Source: Methylophilus sp. 42
GTDB taxonomy: Bacteria; Pseudomonadota; Gammaproteobacteria; Burkholderiales; Methylophilaceae
Direction: 5' to 3'
Length of the DNA: 64,000 nucleotides
Assembly (NCBI RefSeq): GCF_000384155.1
Contig: NZ_KB913031.1
Span: 1-64,000, forward strand
The position numbers were made by a program, and so were the translations under genes. Numbering within the stretch: position 1 is the first letter of the stretch; each line of letters opens with the position of its first letter. The notes under the pieces are model-generated. The model saw only the letters and a list, made by a program, of their open reading frames with translations. It made no database searches and was not told the origin of the DNA. Below, piece by piece: positions 46,914 to 56,196 of this stretch.

Positions 46914-48611
46914 TTAAAGTTGATCGGTATACCAGACCACAAGAATGGCAACGGCAATGGTGACGTAAGGCAGGTGCTCGAAGAGTTTTGTATATCTTGG
47001 CCGATTCACTTGTACCTGCATGTCGCTTAGCAACTGCGTCGGGAATACGCCTTTATCTTCAAAATAATGGCGGTAAATGAATAAGGGCACGATGAGGGAA
47101 GAAAAGAAGAGCCCAGTCCTTAACGTGCCCTCGCCCCAAATTTCCGTACCCATCCCCATGATGACCAAGTTGAGGTAGCCAAGCAGCACGCCTGCGCCCA
47201 TCAAGATATTTGGTGTTTTATAAGGCCGCTCCCAATGCGGCCTGTCCATGCGATGGATCCAGCCGGCATTCAACACCAGAAAATGATAGATGATATACGC
47301 CACGTTGGAAGCCGCTAGCACAAACACATAATCCGACATCATGAGCAGGATGAGGTTATAGGAAAGGTCTGTCCACATCGCCCTGGTCGGCGAACCATTC
47401 TCATTGACCACAGATAAATACTTGGGCAACAAACCATCCACTGAGGCTTGGTAAAGTGTTCTGGCCGAACCTGACATGGTGGTCATAATCGCCAGAAGCA
47501 AGGTGATGATGAGCATCACCACCATGATATTGGCGATGATTGCGCCGCCACCGACAATCGAAGCCAGCGCACTGGCCACCCCATTCCCCTTATAAATATT
47601 GGCAGCGAGCATGCCGTCGTACATGGCCGGTGACTTCACTTCCCCTGCATCCCCGATCACAGCAGGCACCACCAACTCCCCTAGCCCCAAGTGACTTTGA
47701 AACGCAATCGGCACCAAGGTAAACACGGCCATACAGAGCAATGCGGAATAGACAATCGCCTTGAAGGTATCCGCCTTGGGATCCTTAAACTCACGCGTGT
47801 AGCACAACGCCGTTTCAAACCCATAAGTGGACCATGCTGCTACAAATAATCCGCCAGCCATCAGCTTCCAGCCATCCAGATTCCAGTCGCCATCTATGAC
47901 ATTGCCGTCCATGTCGTATGCTAATGGCGTGAGCGGAAAGAAATGTTCGCTGGCCAGGTCGCCAGTGACAAAAGGCACCAGTCCAATCAACAACAATGGG
48001 ATGAGCGCCACTAACCCCAACACCATGGTGGTGCTGACTGAGCGTAAAATACCACCGTGCTGCACGGCGAACACCAGCAATAGAAAGGTGGCGCCCAGAA
48101 TGAAGGTTGCATTGATTCTCAGGCTGAGGCCCGCCTTGATCGTACTTAAATCCAGCAACGTGATTTGCCAGGTATTGATCAGCGAGTTTGCATCAAACAG
48201 GATGCTTAACGAGTAGCCTGCGGCTAAACCTGAGCCAATCGCCAGTACCGGCGACCAGGCGGCCCAGTTACACCATACATTCAATGTAGCAATAAACTTG
48301 CTGTAGCGTATCCAGGCAACCGCACTATGGATGGACAACCCGCCAGACTTATGTGGGAACAGTCCGGCAATCTCCGCATAAGTAAAAGCCTGGATAAAAC
48401 CAAAGCTAATCGAGACCATCCACACCAGCCAGGCCGGCTTACCGACGGTTGCCGCGACAGCGCCTAGGGTGAATAAGACCAGCCCCGGCACCCCGCTTGC
48501 AATCCAAAAGGCGCCCTTCCAGCCAATGCCTCTATGCAAACCAGTTTTGGCTGCTGGTGCCTGACTGGCGAGATCAGCCGCTACGGAATGATCAGAAGAG
48601 GATAAAGTCAC
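46914..48611 (-). CDS. APC-superfamily permease, candidate methylated-amine importer (copy 2)
   Basis: 565 residues, same layout and close sequence to the 28984 gene: GAFWIASGVPGLVLFTLGAV, FTYAEIAGLFPHKSGGLSIH, AAWSTYGFETALCYTREFKD, GSARTLYQASVDGLLPKYLS and HWERPYKTPNILMGAG. It has about 12-13 helices. It follows ribBX in the same direction after 79 bp, so it lies in the cofactor operon upstream of tmd. Two copies may handle different amines or concentrations. Confidence 0.85.
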   Translation of the reverse strand: MTLSSSDHSVAADLASQAPAAKTGLHRGIGWKGAFWIASGVPGLVLFTLGAVAATVGKPAWLVWMVSISFGFIQAFTYAEIAGLFPHKSGGLSIHSAVAWIRYSKFIATLNVWCNWAAWSPVLAIGSGLAAGYSLSILFDANSLINTWQITLLDLSTIKAGLSLRINATFILGATFLLLVFAVQHGGILRSVSTTMVLGLVALIPLLLIGLVPFVTGDLASEHFFPLTPLAYDMDGNVIDGDWNLDGWKLMAGGLFVAAWSTYGFETALCYTREFKDPKADTFKAIVYSALLCMAVFTLVPIAFQSHLGLGELVVPAVIGDAGEVKSPAMYDGMLAANIYKGNGVASALASIVGGGAIIANIMVVMLIITLLLAIMTTMSGSARTLYQASVDGLLPKYLSVVNENGSPTRAMWTDLSYNLILLMMSDYVFVLAASNVAYIIYHFLVLNAGWIHRMDRPHWERPYKTPNILMGAGVLLGYLNLVIMGMGTEIWGEGTLRTGLFFSSLIVPLFIYRHYFEDKGVFPTQLLSDMQVQVNRPRYTKLFEHLPYVTIAVAILVVWYTDQL

Positions 48612-48690
48612 GGTGAGGGGCCCAATAGGCGATGCTGGCGATCAGAACCATCTGCGTTTTTTGGTTTATTTAGCGTGTGAAAAACTCAAA

Positions 48691-49875
48691 TCATACCGCT
48701 TTCTGCCAACTGTCCCTAGTCACGAAATCGGTAACACTTAAACCAAAGCCAGACATACTGGGCATTTTGCGCGGCTCAGCCATCAAGTGCATATTCAAAA
48801 CTCCCAAATCTCTAAGTATTTGTGCACCAATCCCATAATCTTTGAGCGTATGCTGGTTGTTTGATGGATAAGCCGCTGAGTGAATTGCATTGATAACATC
48901 TCCATTTTTCTCTTCACGCCTTAACATCACAATCACCCCTTCGCCGACCTGACTGATTTTGCGCATCGCATCAGGCAAGCTCCAGCTATGGTGCTTGCTA
49001 CTCGCGTCCAATACGTCCAGCACAGACAAGGGCTCATGCACTCTGACTAATATACTTTTCTCTTTATTCATCGTGCCTTTCACCAAGGCCAAATGCAGTT
49101 CATTCGCCAATGACTCTTGATACGCAATAAGCTGAAAGGGGCCATAAGGGGTTTCAATGAGCCGCTCGGCGACACGCGATACCAGGCATTCTGTTTGGCT
49201 TCTGTAACTAATCAAGTCTGCGATCGTGCCAACCTTCAGGTCAAATTGCGCCGCAAACTCCAAAAGATCAGGTAAACGTGCCATTTCGCCATTATCTTTG
49301 AGGATTTCACAAATCACGGCAGAGGGGTCCAGATTTGCCAGCCTGGCGATGTCACATCCAGCTTCAGTATGACCTGCGCGTACCAACACCCCTCCACTCT
49401 CGGCAATGAGTGGGAAGACATGCCCGGGGCTCACAATATCCAATGGTTTTGCATGTGCCTGTACAGCGGTTTTAATCGTGTGCGCCCTATCAGCCGCTGA
49501 AATACCCGTGGAAACCCCTGCTGCGGCCTCAATAGAGGCCGTGAAGTTGGTGCCCATTTTTGTGCCATTACGGGACACCATCGGGCTGAGGTTGAGCTGT
49601 CGCCCACGTTCAGGTGAAATCGTTAAGCAAATCAAACCACGCCCATGCTTAGACATGAAGTTAATCGCCGCCGGAGTCACATGCTCAGCCGCCATCACCA
49701 AGTCGCCTTCATTTTCCCTATCTTCATCATCCAGCAGGACAACCATGCGACCGGCCCGGATCTCTTCGATAATCTCAGTAATGGGACTAATGAGCTTTCT
49801 GGTTTTTTTATAAGTGACAGAGGCCTTGACTGATGTAGTCTGGTTTAACAAAGCACTTTCTACCGGAATATTCAT
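48691..49875 (-). CDS. ribB: 3,4-dihydroxy-2-butanone 4-phosphate synthase with degenerate RibA-like domain (RibBX)
   Basis: 394 residues from the ATG at 49875 (AGGAGGG 5 nt upstream; an open frame extends 50 codons up into folE2 without support). The N-terminal RibB domain is complete: LLDDEDRENEGDLVMAAEHV, GISAADRAHT, SPGHVFPLIA, RAGHTEAGCDIARL. The C-terminal half follows the GTP cyclohydrolase II outline, but the zinc-cysteine block is gone: ILVRVHEPLSVLDVLDASS in place of SECLTGD..CDCG, so only the RibB reaction is expected. Riboflavin for the FMN of TMADH and FAD of ETF is a fitting use. Confidence 0.9.
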   Translation of the reverse strand: MNIPVESALLNQTTSVKASVTYKKTRKLISPITEIIEEIRAGRMVVLLDDEDRENEGDLVMAAEHVTPAAINFMSKHGRGLICLTISPERGRQLNLSPMVSRNGTKMGTNFTASIEAAAGVSTGISAADRAHTIKTAVQAHAKPLDIVSPGHVFPLIAESGGVLVRAGHTEAGCDIARLANLDPSAVICEILKDNGEMARLPDLLEFAAQFDLKVGTIADLISYRSQTECLVSRVAERLIETPYGPFQLIAYQESLANELHLALVKGTMNKEKSILVRVHEPLSVLDVLDASSKHHSWSLPDAMRKISQVGEGVIVMLRREEKNGDVINAIHSAAYPSNNQHTLKDYGIGAQILRDLGVLNMHLMAEPRKMPSMSGFGLSVTDFVTRDSWQKAV

Positions 49876-49885
49876 GATTGCCCTC

Positions 49886-50683
49886 CTACAGGTCCTGGCT
49901 CGTAATACAGGCGTACGCCGAATGATTGTGAATAGACTCAAAGTTTTCACACTCAACAACAAAACTCTTGATACGGGCTTCCTTGTAAAAGGCCGTGGCA
50001 ATATCCCGCACCATGTCTTCGACAAACTTAGGGTTGTCGTAGGCGAACTCCGTCACATATTTCTCGTCAGGTCGTTTTAACAACCCATACAGTTCAGAAG
50101 ACGCCTGCATTTCTACTAAACGGATGACATCTTCGACCCACATCAATGTATTGAAAGACACCGTCACCGTCACATGGGAGCGTTGATTGTGGGCACCATA
50201 GGCAGATATCTTTTTTGAGCAAGGGCAGAGGCTAGTTACTGGGATCAGTATCTTGACTTTGACGTCATGCCCGGCCTCTGAAATCTCACCGATAAAGGTA
50301 ACATCGTAATCAAGCAGACTTTTGACGCCAGAGACGGGTGCAGCCTTATTCACAAAGTAGGGAAACGCCATTTCAATATAGCCAGTTTTAGCTTCTAGCC
50401 TGAGAGCCGTTTCATGTAGAAGCATGTAAAAACTCTCTAGCGAGATTTCACGCTCAATATGATTAAGAATCTCGATGAAACGGGACATGTGCGTCCCCTT
50501 AAAGTGTTGCGGCAATTGCACATACATATTCAACAGTGCAATCGTTCCTTGGGCATCACCAGACTTATCTTTAACTTTAACCGGATGACGAATCGCCTTA
50601 ATACCAACTTTATCGATCGCTAACTGACGACCATCAGCAAGGTTTTGAACATCTTCTATGGGTAATGGGAGTGGTGAATTCAA
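49886..50683 (-). CDS. folE2: GTP cyclohydrolase FolE2 (type IB)
   Basis: 265 residues. Converts GTP to dihydroneopterin triphosphate, entry to folate-type pterins. Typical features: [33 protein letters not shown], the metal-binding [20 protein letters not shown] and [18 protein letters not shown]. Type IB works with metals other than zinc. First gene of a folE2-ribBX-APC unit, 10 bp before ribBX. Tetrahydrofolate (or a related carrier) accepts the formaldehyde from TMA and DMA, which explains the location. Confidence 0.93.
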   Translation of the reverse strand: MNSPLPLPIEDVQNLADGRQLAIDKVGIKAIRHPVKVKDKSGDAQGTIALLNMYVQLPQHFKGTHMSRFIEILNHIEREISLESFYMLLHETALRLEAKTGYIEMAFPYFVNKAAPVSGVKSLLDYDVTFIGEISEAGHDVKVKILIPVTSLCPCSKKISAYGAHNQRSHVTVTVSFNTLMWVEDVIRLVEMQASSELYGLLKRPDEKYVTEFAYDNPKFVEDMVRDIATAFYKEARIKSFVVECENFESIHNHSAYACITSQDL

Positions 50684-50761
50684 AATAATGCTCTTTTCTC
50701 AATCAAGTGATTGTCAGTGACGAGGTCTTCATTGCTCTCATAACCATTCCTGTACACCCTC

Positions 50762-50853
50762 AAAAAAATGGGGAGGCCAACTGGCATTAGCCTCCCCTCA
50801 TAGTGCAAGTTCAACTCGGATGTGAGGGGAAATCAGGTTATTTCTGAACTTGA
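50762..50853 (-). ncRNA. candidate small RNA or terminator-leader of folE2 operon
   Basis: A transcript predicted from the 7-2-7 promoter would start near 50853 and meet a strong terminator: stem GGGGAGGC / GCCTCCCC (50770-50777 and 50790-50797), then seven T (50768-50762). Inside, CAAGTTCA pairs perfectly with TGAACTTG, and the loop between contains TTTCCCCTCACATCC, complementary to ribosome-binding sequences. It lies 80-170 bp before folE2, so it may be either an independent RNA of about 90 nt or an attenuator. No reading frame and no FMN or folate riboswitch consensus is seen. Confidence 0.58.
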
Positions 50854-50859
50854 GATTGA

Positions 50860-50918
50860 ATTTTCAAACTTGTGAGCAACCATGACAATTGTCATTAAGG
50901 ATTACTCCGTAAGGATTA
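50860..50918 (-). promoter_or_regulatory. 7-2-7 box promoter upstream of folE2
   Basis: Minus strand: box TAATCCTTACGGAGTA (50918-50903), 14 bp (ATCCTTAATGACAA), TTGTC (50888-50884), 18 bp, GAAAAT (50865-50860). From the box to the -10 it aligns with the element at 35.5 kb. Confidence 0.68.
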
Positions 50919-50977
50919 CTTAAGTCTTATACGTCAGGATTGATTAGGCGGGATAAAAAGAGTGAGCAGAAACGAAA

Positions 50978-51008
50978 CATTCCACGTAATAGGCCATTAC
51001 GTGGAATG
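50978..51008 (-). terminator. terminator of the amine-island cupin gene
   Basis: Long perfect stem CATTCCACGTAAT / ATTACGTGGAATG with a 5-nt loop, then TTTCGTTT on the minus strand, 30 bp past the cupin stop. Confidence 0.8.
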
Positions 51009-51037
51009 TGGATCAGGAGGTGAAACTTGAAGCGTTA

Positions 51038-51388
51038 TTACAGAGGCGCACGTTGGCCAGTGAAGAAACCAACCGCTTTATCCGGTGTGCTGAAAGTCAC
51101 ATTGCTGCCTGCTGGGAAATACAATACATCACCCACGGTTGCAGTCACTTTTTGACCTGTGTCATCAGAAATGATGAAAGTGCCTGCCACTACGATTTTC
51201 ATTTCTTCGTAATCATATGAGTAGCTTAATTCATTACCGGCATGCAGGTGGAAGAAACCAGCACAGATGGTTTTGTCTTTATCTTGAGAGACGAATGTAT
51301 CGCCCAGGAAAGCTGGTACATTCGGCACATTCATTGAAGGCTGGTCATCTTTAATAGCCTGTTTTTTAAATTGAAACGGTTTACTCAT
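51038..51388 (-). CDS. small cupin (EutQ-like) of the methylated-amine island
   Basis: 116-residue single cupin. FFHLHAGNELSYSYDYEEMK and VAGTFIISDDTGQKVTATVG-DVLYFPAG (two parts) give the double cupin motif; the overall look is similar to the ethanolamine-utilisation EutQ cupin. The first-motif histidines are partly replaced by Asn/Tyr/Glu. It is a single gene with its own 7-2-7 box promoter and a strong terminator, with AAAGGAG 8 nt before the ATG, which suggests high expression. Function unknown; formaldehyde or amine binding are mere possibilities. Confidence 0.8.
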   Translation of the reverse strand: MSKPFQFKKQAIKDDQPSMNVPNVPAFLGDTFVSQDKDKTICAGFFHLHAGNELSYSYDYEEMKIVVAGTFIISDDTGQKVTATVGDVLYFPAGSNVTFSTPDKAVGFFTGQRAPL

Positions 51389-51425
51389 TACAGTTCTCCT
51401 TTGGGGTTACTTGAAAAGTGTTTGT

Positions 51426-51484
51426 ATTAAATCGCTTTCAAAATGAACCGACAATTACACCTAAGGGGTACTCTCAAAGAAGCA
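51426..51484 (-). promoter_or_regulatory. 7-2-7 box promoter of the cupin gene
   Basis: Minus strand: a weak distal box at the standard position (51484-51469, TGCTTCTTTGAGAGTA), overlapped by a better proximal dyad TACCCCTTAGGTGTAA (51470-51455) that touches the -35 TTGTC (51454-51450). Then 18 bp and -10 TTTAAT (51431-51426). Confidence 0.62.
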
Positions 51485-51660
51485 TAAGCAAGAACGTGCT
51501 GTTGAATCGAACAGGATGGCTTTGACCGGCACGTAAATAGAGAGCAAGGATGGACGGCATGACCTGAGTCAAGCCAGCCAGACGAAAAAAGGCCTCCTGC
51601 TGATGAGAAAAAGCGCAGGAGGCCAGGGAAAAACCGTATGAATGAAGATTGCGTTAGCGC

Positions 51661-52500
51661 TTAGAACGTATGCTTTATGTAGCCATAAAACCTGCTTTTA
51701 TCAAGGTCGTCACCCGATGCATCGACATACCAGCCTTTTTTGGTAATAGAGTGGATGTAGCTAACACCGGCATTCCACCCCTTCGAGCCGGCAAATTCGA
51801 ATGCGCGACTAATCCCGACTGACATATCCGTGTAGTTGCCAACGCTGTAATTTTCAACCACCTGATGTCCGATGTGAATATTATAGTTGGTATCCGTGGT
51901 GGGGACTTTGCCGGTGTAATTGACATCAATGTAGTTTGTTCCTCTGGAGCTACCATGCCCGACAGGCTTTCCTCGGTAGGTGGTTGTGCCAAGAGAATTG
52001 GTGTTATACCCGAACCAGTCCGTCAATGCCTGGTAGTACTTCACATTCAAGCCTTTGTAGTCGACCTTTAGAATCATCTCGACCACGTCGGAATTTTCAC
52101 CTGTAAACGTATAACCTTGGGGATAGGTAAAATTGAAGATCTCGCCAGTGATCGCAAGGTCTTCTGTAATGGCTTTTCTATACCCAACGTAATAATCTGT
52201 CTCATAGGTGTTGCCGTAAACCGCATCTCTATGCACAGTCCCGTAACCAAACCCGGCATAAAATCCACTGTCATGCGAATAATCGATGCTCGCATAAAAC
52301 TGACCGTGTTTTGCGAATGACAAGCCCCTGAACAAGTAATCACTATACGCACCCGCCGTCATCGACCAGTGGTGTGGCGAACTCTTTGCCCCACTTTGCT
52401 CTTCGTTATCACGCTGCACGGCCTCTTCAGCCAGTGCTACAGAACTTCCTCCAAACGCCAGGAAGAAGCTACAGACTATGATTCCTTTACTCTTTTCCAT
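51661..52500 (-). CDS. TorF-family putative outer-membrane porin
   Basis: 279 residues. Signal peptide (IIVCSFFLAFGGSSVALA) and a beta-barrel ending in Phe (RFYGYIKHTF). The strand AGAYSDYLFRGLSFAKHGQF is the signature of the TIGR02001 / Gcw_chp family called TorF, often near trimethylamine N-oxide genes. ATG at 52500 has AGGGAG 4 nt upstream; the frame is open for 7 codons more. Likely lets methylated amines or related small solutes through the outer membrane. Confidence 0.85.
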   Translation of the reverse strand: MEKSKGIIVCSFFLAFGGSSVALAEEAVQRDNEEQSGAKSSPHHWSMTAGAYSDYLFRGLSFAKHGQFYASIDYSHDSGFYAGFGYGTVHRDAVYGNTYETDYYVGYRKAITEDLAITGEIFNFTYPQGYTFTGENSDVVEMILKVDYKGLNVKYYQALTDWFGYNTNSLGTTTYRGKPVGHGSSRGTNYIDVNYTGKVPTTDTNYNIHIGHQVVENYSVGNYTDMSVGISRAFEFAGSKGWNAGVSYIHSITKKGWYVDASGDDLDKSRFYGYIKHTF

Positions 52501-52585
52501 GTACTCCCTTTCAAATCGCATATCATATTTTTAATAATTACTTATTACTGACCGATGCCTAAAAGGTGAGGCTATTCGCCAAGAT

Positions 52586-52644
52586 TGATTATTTGAACTA
52601 CGTTGAATACTTTTATTTTTTGAACTTGTACTCACTTCATCTTT
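52586..52644 (-). promoter_or_regulatory. possible 7-2-7 box promoter of the TorF porin
   Basis: Minus strand: box AAAGATGAAGTGAGTA (52644-52629), of which only the proximal heptamer GTGAGTA is good, 14 bp (CAAGTTCAAAAAAT, resembling CAACTTCA in the dmm promoter), then poor -35 and -10. Weakest member of the set. Confidence 0.35.
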
Positions 52645-52834
52645 TATTGAATATCCTCAACAACTCCTGGTCGCCATCAGCAAATAAATAGTGCAATGAT
52701 GCAATTCAACAATAGCGAGGTTATTTTTTTAAATATAGAAAGAACTGGCATGCAGTTGCATTTAGAACTACCGCGATGACTGTGATGCCACTTTTTACTA
52801 CCACCTGCCGGTTTTTACCATTCCCACTAAGTCT

Positions 52835-52893
52835 TAATACCTTTGAAGTATTGCCGGGGTGTATTTTTCGAGATAAGTTAACCCTCCTACATA
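52835..52893 (+). promoter_or_regulatory. 7-2-7 box promoter of the AraC-family gene
   Basis: Plus strand: box TAATACCTTTGAAGTA (52835-52850), 14 bp ending GTGTAT, TTTTC (52865-52869), 18 bp, TACATA (52888-52893). It is 120 bp before the AraC-type ATG. The rest of the 52501-53012 divergent region is A/T-rich and holds further TAC half sites (52788, 52816), but no gene. Confidence 0.5.
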
Positions 52894-53012
52894 GATCAAG
52901 ACACTGAGCCTCCTGATAAGAACAAAAATGCTAACCTGCTGAATTTATGAATAAAATCAGAGAGAAGCAAGGCTCACGCAGATGACGGATGTTGTAAATT
53001 AGGAGCAGAAAC

Positions 53013-54023
53013 ATGGGGAATTGTGACTTTCTTGAACACACTGATAACGTTGCCAGTACAGGCTTCCATTTAATTAATCGTGAGTCTTCTGATGTGATTG
53101 AACAAGCAGAGGCTTTGCCTTTCTGGTCACAGGATTACACGCAGCTTGGAAAAGGTGTTTTCTCAGGATCAATCAAGAGCATTCACCACAGCGGCATCCA
53201 GATTTTTAGCGAGAGGATGAACCGTGCAGTCGATCAAATCGCCAGCGCGCCCGAAGACTGCTTTGTCATAGGGTTGCCAACCCTGGTTGAGGGGGACTCC
53301 ACTTGGGGGCTACTACCTGTTAAGCCACGTTCTTTAATCACATTGGGGAAAAACACTGAGCTGTATTTCAGAACCTCTGCCAACTCTGAAATCATCGCCG
53401 CGGTGATTCCAATCAGCAGAATGCAGGCGTTCGCGCAGAAAATTGAATGGTCAGGATTTGAGGATGCAATCGGCACCATCAAACCCGTAGAAATGCTACA
53501 CAACGAAGCCTCTGGTCTATTATTGAAGACTCTCATGTATGGGCTTCACTCCGTCTATGAGAACGCCAACAAAGTGCACTTAAATGAAAGCTGGACAAAT
53601 TATGAAGAGGATTTACTAGCCTCCTCCATGCATGCCCTAATGCTAGCCAGCAGAAATGTCCACCCGTTCTATTTTGATCACAAAATTCCGAGATATATCG
53701 TCAATCGCGTCCGGCATCTCACCATATCCAGAGATGGCTTTCCATTAAGCATAGATGAAATATGCGACCATTTGCGTATCAAGCGTAGAACGCTGAACTC
53801 AGCATTTGCGCGCGCATTGGGCATTACGCCATTAACATATATGCGTAACCTCAAACTCCACAAAGTACGGATGGATTTAATCACCTACCCAAGTGAGAAA
53901 GTGAGTATCTGCGAAACGGCCGCAAGATGGGGGTTTGTTCATATGAGCCTTTTCTCAAAATACTATAAAGATCTTTTTGGAGAGTACCCTACGCAGACAT
54001 TACAGCGAGTGAGATCAAACTAG
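53013..54023 (+). CDS. AraC-family transcription regulator (EutR-like)
   Basis: 336 residues: an N-terminal ligand-type domain (about 1-220, with PFWSQDYTQLGKGVFSGSIK) and a C-terminal double helix-turn-helix, LSIDEICDHLRIKRRTLNSA and SICETAARWGFVHMSLFSKY followed by FGEYPTQTLQR. The arrangement resembles EutR, the ethanolamine operon regulator. It is divergent from the TorF-like porin gene and is preceded by a 7-2-7 box, so it may be a second-level regulator of the island. Ligand unknown. Confidence 0.88.
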   Translation: MGNCDFLEHTDNVASTGFHLINRESSDVIEQAEALPFWSQDYTQLGKGVFSGSIKSIHHSGIQIFSERMNRAVDQIASAPEDCFVIGLPTLVEGDSTWGLLPVKPRSLITLGKNTELYFRTSANSEIIAAVIPISRMQAFAQKIEWSGFEDAIGTIKPVEMLHNEASGLLLKTLMYGLHSVYENANKVHLNESWTNYEEDLLASSMHALMLASRNVHPFYFDHKIPRYIVNRVRHLTISRDGFPLSIDEICDHLRIKRRTLNSAFARALGITPLTYMRNLKLHKVRMDLITYPSEKVSICETAARWGFVHMSLFSKYYKDLFGEYPTQTLQRVRSN

Positions 54024-54120
54024 GTTTCTACAAAGTTAGTGGCGATTCATATGGCTGAGCCAATTTTGGATGAGCCCAAATCACATCCTATTCTTTATAA
54101 ACATTTTTTCGATGCCAAAA

Positions 54121-54149
54121 ATAAAAAAGCCCTGTAAAAACAGGGCCCT
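54121..54149 (-). terminator. terminator of the MFS-ssb operon
   Basis: Stem GCCCTGT-AAAA-ACAGGGC (54129-54146) followed on the minus strand by TTTTTTATTTTT. It lies 38 bp past the ssb stop. Confidence 0.87.
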
Positions 54150-54186
54150 ATCTAATTTAAATCAACAATATTTATTATGGTGTCGA

Positions 54187-54720
54187 TCAGAATGGGATAT
54201 CGTCATCAAAATCGTCAAAATTACCGGCTGGCTTACTCGCTGGGGCAGGCTGGAATGCATTACGGTTACCACCGCCCGCATTATTACCGCCACCCATAGC
54301 TGGCTGACGCGCAGGCGCCTGGTTGTAATCGTCCATGCCGCTACCGCCCTGCTCCATATCGCCGCCTTCATAAGGCGCGCTACCACCTTCGCGGCCAGTA
54401 CCCAGCATTTGCATCTGGTCAGCCACGATTTCGGTGCTGTAACGGGTGACGCCATCTTTTTCCCATTTGCGGGTTTGCAAACGGCCTTCGACATACACCG
54501 GGCGGCCTTTTTTCAGGTATTCACCGGCGATTTCAGCCAAACGGCGATACATGACAATGTTGTGCCATTCAGTTTTTTCCTGGCGTACGCCGGATTTGTC
54601 TTTCCAGTTTTCGGTGGTGGCGATGCTGAAGTTAGCCACGGCCTCGCCGTTTGGCATATAGCGCACTTCCGGGTCACGCCCCAGATTACCCATCAAAATC
54701 ACTTTATTGACTGATGCCAT
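54187..54720 (-). CDS. ssb: single-stranded DNA-binding protein
   Basis: 177 residues. The OB fold (1-110) begins [20 protein letters not shown], with [20 protein letters not shown] and [21 protein letters not shown] Gly/Asn/Gln-rich flexible linker follows, then the acidic tip DDFDDDIPF, which contacts replication and repair proteins. Downstream of the MFS gene with 7 bp between, which fits the betaproteobacterial uvrA-MFS-ssb order. Confidence 0.97.
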   Translation of the reverse strand: MASVNKVILMGNLGRDPEVRYMPNGEAVANFSIATTENWKDKSGVRQEKTEWHNIVMYRRLAEIAGEYLKKGRPVYVEGRLQTRKWEKDGVTRYSTEIVADQMQMLGTGREGGSAPYEGGDMEQGGSGMDDYNQAPARQPAMGGGNNAGGGNRNAFQPAPASKPAGNFDDFDDDIPF

Positions 54721-54727
54721 GGTGTCA

Positions 54728-56119
54728 CTACTCCCCTATTCTATTCATGATTGCTTGCGACAATGCCGCCTGAAATTCTTTGCTGCGCTGATTTTCCAAT
54801 TTTACCATGAGCATGGTTTCTGAAGGAATGGCGACCACTTCATACACGCCTTCCATGGCACGGATATCCTGCACCAGGATGGCGGCTTGTTCGTCATTAT
54901 ACCCTTGTATATGAAACATTTTTGTTTTGACACTGGGTGGTGCCTGCATGCCAAGCGCCAGACCAAACCAGATCACCATCAAGGCAGCACAGAAGACAAA
55001 TACGGTGGGGCTGCCATAGCTGTGTGATAACCAGCCGCCTAGCGCTGCGCCCAAAAACATGCCGAATGATTGCGCGGTATTGTGGATCCCCATCGCCGTG
55101 CCTTTGGCCGCCACCGGCGCCATTTTTGAAATCAGCGACGGCAAAGAGGCTTCGAGCACATTAAATGCAACAAAGTATGAGAACAGCGTCGCCACAATGC
55201 CCCATAAGCTATTCAGGCTGAACATAAAAGCGATTTGCGTCAGCAACATGAGGCCAACTGCACTGATAAACACCGGTTTCAGTTTGGCTTTTTTCTCGGC
55301 ATAAATAATGGCAGGCACCATGAGGATAAATGACAGCACCAACACCGGCAGGTAGATTTTCCAATGGGTATTTTCATTCATGCCTGTGCTGTGCTTAATG
55401 GCAAACGGCACCACCATAAACATGGCCATTTGTGCGCCATGCAGGCAAAAAGTGCCAAAGTTCAGGCGCAATAATTGGGTGTCACGCAGTACTTCACGAA
55501 TCTTGGCCGGTGCGGCCTGCGCATCGGAGTGAAAGTGCGCATGCAAGGGCTCTGGCACAGCAAACTTCACTACGGCAATGGCTAAAATAGATAACACGGC
55601 GGTTAACCAGAAAATGCCCGACACCCCTATCCATTGATTCAAAATCGGCCCCGCCACCAACGACACGGCAAACGTGACGCCGATAGTGGCGCCTATCATG
55701 GCCATGGCTTGTGTGCGGTGCTCTTCACGTGTGGAGTCTGCCACCAGCGCGGTGACCACGGCAGAAATCGCGCCCGCGCCCTGAATCGCACGGCCGACAA
55801 TCACCATGTAAATATCTTGCGCGGTGGCGGCAAACACACTGCCCACCGCAAACATGATCAAGCCCAGGTAAATCAGCTTTTTGCGGCCAAAACGGTCAGA
55901 TGCCATGCCAAATGGCAACTGAAAAATCACCTGCATAAAGCCATAGGCGCCAAGTGCCAGGCCGATGAGTGCGTGGTTATCCCCGCCCTGCAAAGTTTCA
56001 GCATAAATCGCAAAAATAGGCAGGATCAAAAACATGCCCAACATACGCAGCCCGTAGATAGACGCCAAGGCCGCAGTGGCACGCGTTTCTATTCGGGTCA
56101 TTTTTTCGGAGAACTGCAT
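54728..56119 (-). CDS. MFS transporter with extra C-terminal domain
   Basis: 463 residues with 12 helices. MFS motifs: [19 protein letters not shown] between helices 2 and 3, and [20 protein letters not shown]. Beyond helix 12 (from about residue 395) is a soluble extension ([39 protein letters not shown]) with a beta-alpha-beta look like a small HMA-type fold but no CxxC. The gene is divergent from uvrA (77 bp between true starts) and ahead of ssb. Substrate not known. Confidence 0.88.
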   Translation of the reverse strand: MQFSEKMTRIETRATAALASIYGLRMLGMFLILPIFAIYAETLQGGDNHALIGLALGAYGFMQVIFQLPFGMASDRFGRKKLIYLGLIMFAVGSVFAATAQDIYMVIVGRAIQGAGAISAVVTALVADSTREEHRTQAMAMIGATIGVTFAVSLVAGPILNQWIGVSGIFWLTAVLSILAIAVVKFAVPEPLHAHFHSDAQAAPAKIREVLRDTQLLRLNFGTFCLHGAQMAMFMVVPFAIKHSTGMNENTHWKIYLPVLVLSFILMVPAIIYAEKKAKLKPVFISAVGLMLLTQIAFMFSLNSLWGIVATLFSYFVAFNVLEASLPSLISKMAPVAAKGTAMGIHNTAQSFGMFLGAALGGWLSHSYGSPTVFVFCAALMVIWFGLALGMQAPPSVKTKMFHIQGYNDEQAAILVQDIRAMEGVYEVVAIPSETMLMVKLENQRSKEFQAALSQAIMNRIGE

Positions 56120-56196
56120 GAATCTGTAAGAAAACTTGGCTTAATTTTGAATAATTGCGTATATTATCAGGTTGGCTGTCTGTTCGTGAAAGTATC

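Noticed and set aside
48691-49875. Bifunctional RibBA (with GTP cyclohydrolase II activity)
   Set aside because: The three zinc-binding cysteines and the surrounding motif are missing from the C-terminal half, so only the RibB activity is supported.
50684-50860. FMN or tetrahydrofolate riboswitch before folE2-ribBX
   Set aside because: None of the conserved aptamer sequences of these riboswitches is present; the leader shows only simple hairpins and a terminator.
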